Positions 35,139 to 42,839 of a stretch of DNA of 64,000 nt are shown here, piece by piece. The stretch covers positions 1 through 64,000 of the forward strand of contig JAABTJ010000016.1 in NCBI GenBank assembly GCA_011389935.1. The letters run 5' to 3'. The position numbers were made by a program, and so were the translations under genes. This DNA comes from Desulfobacteraceae bacterium (GTDB lineage Bacteria; Desulfobacterota; Desulfobacteria; Desulfobacterales; Desulfosalsimonadaceae). Each line of letters opens with the position of its first letter. Position 1 is the first letter of the stretch. Below the pieces are notes generated by a model. That model did no database searches, was not told the DNA's origin, and saw only the letters and a program-made list of their open reading frames with translations.

Positions 35139-36272
35139 ATGAATTATGAATATTCCCAAAAGGAATTTGAGTTCTTTATCGAACTGTATCAAATGGTATC
35201 GGCGTATTCCGCCAGCCACCCCATGGACACAGGGGGGGCAGATTGCGAAAAGAATATACAAGGGGGAGTGGAAAAACTGGGTCAGACCCCGTATCTGAAA
35301 CTGGGCGTCTCCGATGTGGAAAATGCAAACGGCCTTGTTACGTTGATGGGAGCCATGGAGGTTGTGGCGGCAGTTTCCCCTTCGTTGTATCTTACGGCCG
35401 AATACAGCATGCGGCTGCTCGGCAGGGCCCTGGCAAAATGGGGGGATGAAAAGCAGAAACAAGCGTTTCTCAACCCCCTTATCTCGGGATCGGCTATCGG
35501 CGCCCTTGCCCTGTGCGAACAAACGGTAAACGTGGACAATGAGCCCCTGGCAGCCACCGGCGAGAAGCAGGGAAGTACGGTCATCATAAGCGGTAGGAAG
35601 CAATTTGTTGTCAACGGCCCTGTTGCGAAGGTGATCGGCGTGGTGGGCACATGCGATGGAAAGCCGGCCATTTTCCTTGTAGACGGGGATGCACCGGGTC
35701 TGTCGATAAACAGGACCGAAGGGTCGTTTGGCTACAAGGGCGCCTGCATTTCGGAGATGATCCTGGAAAACTGCAGAATCGATGAAGACCGAATGATCCG
35801 ATGCAGTGAAAAAGAAGACATGGTCTCCGTTCTGCGCTTGTGGGAAAACCAGATCCTGACCGGGGCAAGCCTGGGGCTGATGCGGGCGTCCTTTGAAAGC
35901 GCCCGTGATTATGCCAAGAGCCATAAAACCGGTGGAAAGCCGATCATCGCCTACCAGGAAATCGGGTTTAAACTGGCGGAAATGCTGACGCTTTTCCAGA
36001 CATCCCAGATGCTTGCCATCCGTGCGGCGTGGACCGCAGAAAAACAGCCCAGGGAAGCCTTTGACCTGACGCTTTGCGCCAAGGTCTTTTGCACGGAATC
36101 TGCAGCCAGGGTATCCGGAGAGGCGATGAACATTTTCGGAAGCAGCGCGTATTTCGGTGCCAATCCGGTTGAACACGCCTATTGCTGCGCCCGGTACGGT
36201 GAGAGCTTCGGTACATCTACGGAGCTTTCCCGGATAAAAATCGGCGATGCAGCGCTTGGGATAAAACCATAG
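35139..36272 (+). CDS. Degenerate acyl-CoA dehydrogenase-like subunit
   Basis: A 377-residue protein with the acyl-CoA dehydrogenase fold pattern but altered motifs. The FAD signature TEPxAGSD is replaced by LCEQTVNVDN, and the C-terminal GGxGY region reads IFGSSAYFGANPVEHAYCCARYGESFGTSTELSRIKIG. It therefore probably does not hold the active site alone. In actinobacterial steroid degradation, paired FadE proteins form alpha2beta2 enzymes in which one partner is degenerate; by analogy this may partner the preceding gene. GAGGAAAAAC precedes the ATG. The TetR gene follows almost at once. Confidence 0.78.
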   Translation: MNYEYSQKEFEFFIELYQMVSAYSASHPMDTGGADCEKNIQGGVEKLGQTPYLKLGVSDVENANGLVTLMGAMEVVAAVSPSLYLTAEYSMRLLGRALAKWGDEKQKQAFLNPLISGSAIGALALCEQTVNVDNEPLAATGEKQGSTVIISGRKQFVVNGPVAKVIGVVGTCDGKPAIFLVDGDAPGLSINRTEGSFGYKGACISEMILENCRIDEDRMIRCSEKEDMVSVLRLWENQILTGASLGLMRASFESARDYAKSHKTGGKPIIAYQEIGFKLAEMLTLFQTSQMLAIRAAWTAEKQPREAFDLTLCAKVFCTESAARVSGEAMNIFGSSAYFGANPVEHAYCCARYGESFGTSTELSRIKIGDAALGIKP

Positions 36273-36274
36273 GG

Positions 36275-36988
36275 GTGATGATGGGGGCAAAACGCAAATT
36301 GAACGGAAAAAAGGATAATCCCAAAAAGAATGCCGGCAGCGGGGATTTGTCCCGCTCTGCCATACGGCGGCAGCGGGAGCGGGAGTACCGCTACCAGTCT
36401 ATCCTGAAATCCGCCGAGACCCTTTTTGCCAAAGAAGGGTACCACAAGGCGAGTATGGAAAAAATTGCCGATATGTCGGAGATGTCCGTTGGCGCCCTGT
36501 ATTTTTATTTTAAAAACAAGGAAGATCTGCTGATCCAGCTCATCGATGAGATCGGATACCGGGTGCGAAGCGTGCTGGGTTCCGCCTTCAAGCAATACGG
36601 TTCGACCCTGGAAGGATTTAAACGGGCCGGTTATGCGTTTTTTGAGGAATTCTGCATGAATCATCCCGAAAAGGTCGCCATCCTTCTCCGGGAGTCGGTG
36701 GGAAACAGCGCGGAGGTCGAAAAACACCGAAAAGAAATATCGGAAAAACTGACCGGCGACGTAAAAGCCGCATTGATCCGCGTCAGTGAAACCCAGGGGA
36801 TTCGCTTTAAGAGCAAATTTTCCGCAGAAGTGATTACCGTCAGCATACTGGGCATCTATGAACGTGTCGCCTATCATTACATGTTCTGGCAGGACATGTC
36901 CGAGGATTTGAAGCCCATCGGCCGGGACGCGGTCGATTTTATCTTAGGGGGCATCGAAAATCACTTTACGGAGAAGGCATGCACTTAA
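36275..36988 (+). CDS. TetR/AcrR family transcriptional regulator
   Basis: A 237-residue repressor-type protein. After a basic, Asn/Lys-rich leader, the helix-turn-helix domain is clear: SILKSAETLFAKEGYHKASMEKIADMSEMSVGALYFYFKNKEDLL (about residues 41-85). The C-terminal ligand/dimer domain is variable, as usual. GTG at 36275 is followed by ATG at 36278 and 36281, so the exact start is open. It probably senses an acyl-CoA made by the surrounding pathway and controls this cluster. Its 3' end overlaps the PHP gene by ten bases. Confidence 0.9.
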   Translation: MMMGAKRKLNGKKDNPKKNAGSGDLSRSAIRRQREREYRYQSILKSAETLFAKEGYHKASMEKIADMSEMSVGALYFYFKNKEDLLIQLIDEIGYRVRSVLGSAFKQYGSTLEGFKRAGYAFFEEFCMNHPEKVAILLRESVGNSAEVEKHRKEISEKLTGDVKAALIRVSETQGIRFKSKFSAEVITVSILGIYERVAYHYMFWQDMSEDLKPIGRDAVDFILGGIENHFTEKACT

Positions 36989-37566
36989 AAGGCGGTCTGC
37001 ATATTCATACCACGTGCTCCGACGGCGAATTGACCATTCTGGAAGTGATACGGATCTATTCGCAGCTGGGGTTCGATTTTATTGCCCTGACCGACCACGA
37101 TTACCTGATGAGACCGGATTGCTACGGTATTCTTGACCGGATCGACACCGATATGCTCCTTTTCAAAGGCGTTGAACTCACGGTTTTTGAAAAGGGGTAC
37201 GTCCATGTCAACCGCATCTGTGGGGATACGGAAAACCTGCATATTTTCAATCACCCTTCCGAGCTCGATCTCCCCATTGAAAAGGTTGTTCAACGGATTG
37301 CCGCCGTTGCCCAGCAATATCCCCTGGATGCGGTCGAAGTGACTTCCAAGGGGTTTCGAACCCCTGAATATGAAACCGATGAAATCCCTTTTCACAAAAT
37401 TGCAACCGATGACTCGCACACCCGCCTTGGGTGCGGCCGTGCCTGGATCGAGATGGATTGCCCGCGGGACAAGGACAGCATCCTCAGGGCGATCCGGAAG
37501 GGCGATTTCTGGAATTGCTACACCGAATCCAATGGATGCATCAATCCGGCTTCCATCCGGCGCTGA
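36979..37566 (+). CDS. PHP domain metal-dependent hydrolase
   Basis: A 195-residue PHP (polymerase and histidinol phosphatase) domain protein. Metal-binding motifs are visible: GLHIHTTCSDGELT at the start, FIALTDHDYL, IFNHPSE and KIATDDSHTRLGCG. These suggest a phosphoesterase-type trinuclear metal site. The substrate is unknown, and a PHP enzyme is not an expected part of acyl-CoA metabolism. The start ATG lies inside the end of the TetR gene, which implies coupled translation and a possible regulatory or signalling link. Confidence 0.85.
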   Translation: MHLKGGLHIHTTCSDGELTILEVIRIYSQLGFDFIALTDHDYLMRPDCYGILDRIDTDMLLFKGVELTVFEKGYVHVNRICGDTENLHIFNHPSELDLPIEKVVQRIAAVAQQYPLDAVEVTSKGFRTPEYETDEIPFHKIATDDSHTRLGCGRAWIEMDCPRDKDSILRAIRKGDFWNCYTESNGCINPASIRR

Positions 37567-37643
37567 GGCTTTCCATATCCAATAGGGCGAAGAAATTATC
37601 ACCTTCAAATCGATGGCATTTCAATACAAGGAGGGAGAATCAA

Positions 37644-38801
37644 ATGGCAAGAAAAGTTGGTATCTGTGCTGTTGCGCAGACAAACTGGGAGCGTGACCGC
37701 TGGCAGGACCGATTTCAGGGGATGGCCCTGGAGGTCGTCGAATCGCTGCAGGCCCAGACCGGGTTGACGTTTACCCGTCACGAACCGGGAGAAGGCATTG
37801 ACATGTCCGTGAGCGTGTCCGATGACGTGTTCGATGCCCGCACCATTTCCGATAATGCCATGACCGACGTGTTGGGGGCCCATTTCGGATGCGAGGAAAA
37901 GGTGGCGCAGGAAGGGATTCAGGCCATTTATTACGGCCTGGCCGCCATTGCATCGGGGCATCATGACATCGTCCTTGTGCTGGGGCACTGCAAGGAATCC
38001 CAGGGAAAAAGCCGCAATATGGTCACCCATCTGGCGTTTGATCCGTTTTACACCCGTCCCGTGGGGATGGATTTCTGCGCGGCGGCTGGATTGCAGGCAA
38101 TGGCGTACGGCGAAAAATCGAACCTTACCGACGAACACCTGGCCCGCATCGTTGTCCGGGCAAGGGAGAACGCCGCCAAAAATCCTCATACCAGCGGCCT
38201 TGAAACCGTGACGGAGAAGCAGGTTCTTGAATCCAAAATGCTGGCCGATCCGATTCGGGAACTCCATGCCTACCCGGTATCCGATGGTGCCGTGGGAATG
38301 ATCCTGGCCGCCGAGGACATCGCCAAAAAAATCACGGACAAACCGGTGTGGATCAAGGGCGTCGGCAATTGCATGGACAGTTTTTTCCTGGGTGACCGTG
38401 ATCTGACCGCCAACGTTGCACTGCGAAAAGCGGCTGAACGCGCCTACGGACGGGCCGGAATCAACAATCCGGCAAAAGAGCTCGACCTGTTTGAGGTCTC
38501 GGACCAGTATGCCTACCAGCTCCCCATGTGGATGGAAGGGCTCGGTCTTTTCGATGAAAGCCGCGGGGCTGCATGGCTTGACGAAGGAGGACCGGAAAAA
38601 ATGAACGTTAATCCATCCGGGGGGATGCTTGCCGGGAACGCTTTACTTCTTGGCGGACTGGTGCGGGCGGCAGAGGCTACCCTCCAACTTAAGGGGGAAG
38701 CGGGCGACCGGCAGGCCGGTCATCCGAAAACAGCCCTTGCGCACGGGGTAATGGGGCCTGCCGGGCAGTTTCATTCTGTTGTCATTCTTGAACAGGGTTA
38801 G
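37644..38801 (+). CDS. Thiolase-fold protein, cassette A subunit 1 (nucleophile Cys replaced)
   Basis: A 385-residue thiolase-superfamily protein. The start at 37644 (MARKVGICAV) follows AAGGAGGGAGA. By eye alignment, the position of the thiolase nucleophile Cys is Ala88 (KVAQEGIQA), with a nearby Cys83. The GHP histidine of the C-terminal half is Asn (SGGMLAGNA, about residue 332). It therefore should not work as a classical thiolase. It is a clear paralogue of the protein at 46880 (shared ARTISDNA, CKESQ, DPFYTRP, GVGNCMDSFFLGDRDL-type segments). It is probably a partner subunit of the next gene, with a DUF35 protein. Confidence 0.85.
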   Translation: MARKVGICAVAQTNWERDRWQDRFQGMALEVVESLQAQTGLTFTRHEPGEGIDMSVSVSDDVFDARTISDNAMTDVLGAHFGCEEKVAQEGIQAIYYGLAAIASGHHDIVLVLGHCKESQGKSRNMVTHLAFDPFYTRPVGMDFCAAAGLQAMAYGEKSNLTDEHLARIVVRARENAAKNPHTSGLETVTEKQVLESKMLADPIRELHAYPVSDGAVGMILAAEDIAKKITDKPVWIKGVGNCMDSFFLGDRDLTANVALRKAAERAYGRAGINNPAKELDLFEVSDQYAYQLPMWMEGLGLFDESRGAAWLDEGGPEKMNVNPSGGMLAGNALLLGGLVRAAEATLQLKGEAGDRQAGHPKTALAHGVMGPAGQFHSVVILEQG

Positions 38802-38814
38802 GAGGCATATTATC

Positions 38815-40005
38815 ATGAAAAAAAACAGGAACGTCGGGATAATCGGGGTCGGGCAATCGGTATATTCGAGCCACCGGGAAGAAGTCAACCAGCCGGAAAT
38901 GATCCATGAAGCCATTGTGGAAGCGCTGGACCAGGCCGGAATCACCATGGATGAGGTCGACTGTATCGTCCACGGGAACATGGAGCTTTTCGAAATGGTC
39001 CATCAGCCGGACCTGTGGCACACCATTGGAAGTGGTGCATACGGCAAGGAATGCATGAGAGTCACCACCGGGGGAACCACCGGGGCAACCCTCTGCTGCG
39101 CTGCGGATTACCTCGTGGCCTCGGGTCTTCATGACATCGTGGTTGCGGTGGGATTCGAAAAGCTCCAGGAGGGGCATACCACCGGGGGCATTACGAACAT
39201 GGCCGATCCCCTATGGGCGCGCCAGCTGCAGACCGGTGCCCTGACCGGTATGACTGCTGAGGCAATGATCAACGAGTTTGGTGAGGATCGGGCCAAACGG
39301 GCATCCATGAAATACCGCATCATGATGGACAAGCATGCCATGAAAAATGAAAAAGCGCATCGCCGTTTGGGCCTTGAATTGGACCAGACGGATGATCTCA
39401 TGGTCAATTCCCCGGCACTGGTGGGAGAGCTCCGCATGATTCACATGTGCTCCCAGAGTGACGGCGCGTGCGCCATGGTGTTTGCTTCTCCGGAAAAAGC
39501 GAGGGCGCTTTGCGAGCGGCCCGCATGGTTCAAAGACCACATTACCGTCCACCGGGAGGAGAGCTTTTACGTATTCGGGGATGCCCCGGTGTTGATGACC
39601 CACAAATACGCCGCGCAGAAACTGTTTGCCCGCAATAGCATTACCGATCCCAAGGAGCAGATCGATGTTTTTGAAATGTATGATCCATCTTCCTGGTGGG
39701 GGCTTGACTGGCTGCGGGAATTTCTTCTGCTTGAAAACGACGAGCACCTGAAGATGGTTGAAAATGATGAAATTGCAATCGACGGGAAGTTTCCGGTCAA
39801 TCCTTCCGGCGGCGTCATCGCGTCCAATCCCATCGGTGCGACCGCCATGGTCCGGGTAGGGGAGGCGGCGCTGCAGATCATGGGAAAAGCAGGAGACCGT
39901 CAGGTGCCTGGAGATGTAAAAACCGCCCTTGCATCCGGTTTCGGGGGGACGCTGTGGACAGTGCTGACCCTGTTGACAAAAGACGAACCTGAATCCGGCA
40001 AATAG
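38815..40005 (+). CDS. Thiolase-fold protein, cassette A subunit 2 (Ltp/SCPx-like)
   Basis: A 396-residue thiolase-superfamily protein of the lipid-transfer-protein type, beginning MKKNRNVGIIGVGQ after AGGAGGCA. The nucleophile position falls in TTGGTTGATL, with Gly in place of Cys. The C-terminal motif is NPSGGVIASNPIGATAM, so Asn replaces the GHP His. Cysteine-less members such as Ltp2 are retro-aldolases acting on branched hydroxyacyl-CoA with a DUF35 partner; this one could do the same. It is paralogous to 48036. Confidence 0.86.
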   Translation: MKKNRNVGIIGVGQSVYSSHREEVNQPEMIHEAIVEALDQAGITMDEVDCIVHGNMELFEMVHQPDLWHTIGSGAYGKECMRVTTGGTTGATLCCAADYLVASGLHDIVVAVGFEKLQEGHTTGGITNMADPLWARQLQTGALTGMTAEAMINEFGEDRAKRASMKYRIMMDKHAMKNEKAHRRLGLELDQTDDLMVNSPALVGELRMIHMCSQSDGACAMVFASPEKARALCERPAWFKDHITVHREESFYVFGDAPVLMTHKYAAQKLFARNSITDPKEQIDVFEMYDPSSWWGLDWLREFLLLENDEHLKMVENDEIAIDGKFPVNPSGGVIASNPIGATAMVRVGEAALQIMGKAGDRQVPGDVKTALASGFGGTLWTVLTLLTKDEPESGK

Positions 40006-40021
40006 ACTGAGGAGGCCCAAA

Positions 40022-42736
40022 ATGACGTTTAGCCCATTGGAAGATTATTCCGGCATGAATCTCGGGGATTACATTGACGACTGCGTAAAACGCTACAGCG
40101 ATTTCCCCTACATGACTTTTTACGGCACGCAATACACCTACGCGGAATTTCAGCGCAAAGTACACATCCTGGCCAACGCGTTTACAAAGCTGGGATTCAA
40201 AAAAGGCGATTTCATACACGTGTGGGTCCAGAACAGCCCGGAAACACTGATGGCCTATTATGCGGCCATCAAAATCGGGGCGGTTGCCGGTCCCATCAAC
40301 GGCTGGTGGAAAGGGGCGGAAGTCGAATATCTGCTCAATGATTCAAAAGGCTCCTGCTTGATCGTGGAAGACCAGTACATGCCGATTTTCGACGAGATCA
40401 AGGAGAAATGTCCGCACCTGAAAACCATTATTGAAATCGGTGAATCCCCATCCGGAAACTACATTTCCTTTGACAAACTGATCTCACAAGAAGATGACAC
40501 GCCCGTCACGTGCGCGTCTGATCCGGAAGACCCTTCCTATATTTTTTACACCTCCGGCACCACGGGAAATCCCAAAGGCGTTCTTCTGTCCCATAAAAAC
40601 GTGATTGCTGACGCAAAGATGATCAATGCGGCGGCAATGAAGGATGAAAACAAGAAATTTCTCTGCTTTTTGCCGCTGTTTCATGTCAATGCCATGCTGA
40701 CCTGCATGTCCGCAATGAACAAGGGGCATCACATCATATTGCGCAAAGGCTTTTCCGCAACGGAGTTCTGGGAAGTGGTGGAACAATACAAGGTCAATTT
40801 CTGGTCCGCGGTCCCGGCAGTCTACCAGATCCTGCTTTCCGACCCCACCCATGAGAAATACGACCTGTCGTCCATGGAGTTCGGCATCTGCGGCGCTGCC
40901 CCCTTGAGCGAAGATCTCATGCGGAATTTTGAAAAAACGTTCGGCGTCGAGATCATAGAAGGGTATGGCCTCACGGAGGGGACCTGCGTTTCCACCATCA
41001 ACCCCCGGGACGGTGTGCGCAAGGCCGGTTCCATCGGCCTGCCGCTCCCCGGACAGGAAGTCCTGATCGTGGACGAGGAAGGAAACGAGCAGCCCCCCAA
41101 TGAACGCGGCGAGATCGTGATTCGCGGGGACAATATCATGAAGGAGTACTACAACAACCCGGATGCCACCGCCGATACCATCGATGAAAAAGGGTTTCTC
41201 CATACGGGGGACGTGGGGATCAAGGACGAGGACGGCTATATCTTTATCGTCGACCGGATCAAGGACATGATTATCCGGGGCGGGGAAAACATTTATCCCA
41301 AGGAAATTGACAACACCCTGGCCAATCATCCCAAAATTATGGAAGCGGCTGCAGTGGGAGTTCCCGATGATGTCATGGGGGAAGAGGTAAAAGTTTTCGT
41401 GTTGCCGTCGGATGACACGCTTACCGAAGAAGAGGTCATATCCTTCTGCAAAGAAAACCTGGCGTCCTTCAAGGTTCCGAAGCAAGTGGAAATTCTTGAA
41501 GTCGACATGCCAAGAAACCCCATCGGCAAGGTCCTCAAGAAGACCTTGCGACAGTGGGCCGTGGAAGGCGCGCCCAAGCGACAGAAATCCGGCGCCACCG
41601 TGGCCGATATTTTTGGCACCATGGAATCGCGGGTCAATCCGGACGGGGTTAAAGGCATTACCGCCAATTACGGGTATATCATCACCGGCGAAGGCGGCGG
41701 CGAATGGACAGTCTGCGTCAATGACGGCGACGTCAAGGTGCTCGAGGGGCTCCATGATCCGAACGTAACCACCACCTGCGCGGCCCAGGACTGGATCGAT
41801 ATCACCCTGGGAAAACTAGACGGCATGGCAGCCTTTTCATCGGGCAAGCTCAAAGTGGAAGGCGATCTCGGCCTGTTGACCAAGGCGACCCAGTTTTTCA
41901 AGAAATACCAGCCGCCCCGCGCTGCGGCCGAGGTGGAAGTGGCCGATATTTTCGGTTCCATGGAATCCCGCGTCAACCCGGACGGGGTAAAGGGCGTTAC
42001 CGCCAATTACGGCTATATCATTACCGGTACCGGTGGGGGGGAATGGACGGTCTGCGTGGATGACGGCAAGGTCAAGGTGCTTGAAGGTATTCATGACCCG
42101 AATGTCACCACCACGTGCGCGGCCCGGGACTGGATCGACATCACGCTGGGCAAGCTGGACGGCATGAGCGCTTTTACATCCGGCAAGCTCAAGGTGGAAG
42201 GGGATATCGGCCTGTTGACCAAGGCGACCCAGTTTTTCAAGAAATACCAACCGCCGGGAGCAGAGGAGCAGGAAAAGGCGGAAGAGCTCATTGTCTACAA
42301 AACCGTGCTTTCCATCCCCCAGCGATTTTCCACCGGACCGGTCATGGGCAAATTTTTGAACGGGTTCAAGGAAAAGAAGATTTTTGCCAATAAGTGCCCG
42401 TCCTGCGGCCGGCTTCAGCTGCCCGCGCGGGAGGTGTGCGCGGAATGCGTGGTTCGCGCTGATCAATGGGTCGAGGTCGGGCCGGAGGGGTCCATTGCCA
42501 TGTCGGATATCACGTATTATGCGAGCCCCGACCCGTTGACCGGGGAAAGCCGCGAGACGCCCTATATTTCGGCCCACCTTCTGCTCGATGGTTGCAAGGG
42601 GCACGAAACCCTCTGGCATGAACTCAACCCGGCCGACATCGACAAGTGCAAAAAGGGGGCACGGGTGAGACCGGTTTGGAACAAGGAACGCAAGGGGGCA
42701 ATTACGGATATCAAGTATTTTGAAGTGATCGATTAA
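40022..42736 (+). CDS. CoA ligase-SCP2-SCP2-DUF35 four-domain fusion protein
   Basis: A 904-residue fusion. Residues 1 to about 520 are a complete AMP-forming acyl-CoA ligase: YTSGTTGNPKG, EGYGLTEGTCVS, TGDVGIKDEDGY and A10 PRNPIGKVLKK. Residues 527-632 and 640-745 are two SCP2 lipid-binding domains that are 96/106 identical by my count. Residues from about 755 are a DUF35 zinc-ribbon/OB-fold with cysteines 792, 795, 806 and 809. DUF35 proteins bind thiolase-fold enzymes, so the chain links activation, acyl binding and docking. The cassette B counterpart (49244) has only SCP2-DUF35. I know no described protein with this order. Confidence 0.9.
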   Translation: MTFSPLEDYSGMNLGDYIDDCVKRYSDFPYMTFYGTQYTYAEFQRKVHILANAFTKLGFKKGDFIHVWVQNSPETLMAYYAAIKIGAVAGPINGWWKGAEVEYLLNDSKGSCLIVEDQYMPIFDEIKEKCPHLKTIIEIGESPSGNYISFDKLISQEDDTPVTCASDPEDPSYIFYTSGTTGNPKGVLLSHKNVIADAKMINAAAMKDENKKFLCFLPLFHVNAMLTCMSAMNKGHHIILRKGFSATEFWEVVEQYKVNFWSAVPAVYQILLSDPTHEKYDLSSMEFGICGAAPLSEDLMRNFEKTFGVEIIEGYGLTEGTCVSTINPRDGVRKAGSIGLPLPGQEVLIVDEEGNEQPPNERGEIVIRGDNIMKEYYNNPDATADTIDEKGFLHTGDVGIKDEDGYIFIVDRIKDMIIRGGENIYPKEIDNTLANHPKIMEAAAVGVPDDVMGEEVKVFVLPSDDTLTEEEVISFCKENLASFKVPKQVEILEVDMPRNPIGKVLKKTLRQWAVEGAPKRQKSGATVADIFGTMESRVNPDGVKGITANYGYIITGEGGGEWTVCVNDGDVKVLEGLHDPNVTTTCAAQDWIDITLGKLDGMAAFSSGKLKVEGDLGLLTKATQFFKKYQPPRAAAEVEVADIFGSMESRVNPDGVKGVTANYGYIITGTGGGEWTVCVDDGKVKVLEGIHDPNVTTTCAARDWIDITLGKLDGMSAFTSGKLKVEGDIGLLTKATQFFKKYQPPGAEEQEKAEELIVYKTVLSIPQRFSTGPVMGKFLNGFKEKKIFANKCPSCGRLQLPAREVCAECVVRADQWVEVGPEGSIAMSDITYYASPDPLTGESRETPYISAHLLLDGCKGHETLWHELNPADIDKCKKGARVRPVWNKERKGAITDIKYFEVID
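41600..42277 (+). repeat. Tandem duplication of the SCP2-encoding segment
   Basis: Two direct copies of 339 bases, beginning at 41600 and 41939 (GTGGCCGATATTTT in both). They encode two 113-residue units that differ at 10 of 106 compared residues, in frame within the ligase fusion gene. The end of the second copy is given to the equivalent period. Confidence 0.9.
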
Positions 42737-42753
42737 CGAAATAGCGGTTGAAA

Positions 42754-42793
42754 GGTTACAGGACCGGTAAGTAAATTATTATTTAATGTAACC
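42754..42793. promoter_or_regulatory. Inverted repeat GGTTACA ... TGTAACC between two cluster genes
   Basis: Seven-base arms separated by 26 AT-rich bases in the 103-base gap upstream of the DUF35-MaoC gene, the widest gap among the cassette genes. It may mark a regulator site or an RNA stem; no convincing promoter pair is seen. Confidence 0.3.
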
Positions 42794-42839
42794 AGTGAAT
42801 AATTACAATGTAAAACCCTATTATAAAAGAGGATCGATA

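Noticed and set aside
40484-41755. 423-codon open frame on the - strand within the ligase fusion gene
   Set aside because: Antisense shadow in a codon-biased gene; no start context and no domain pattern.
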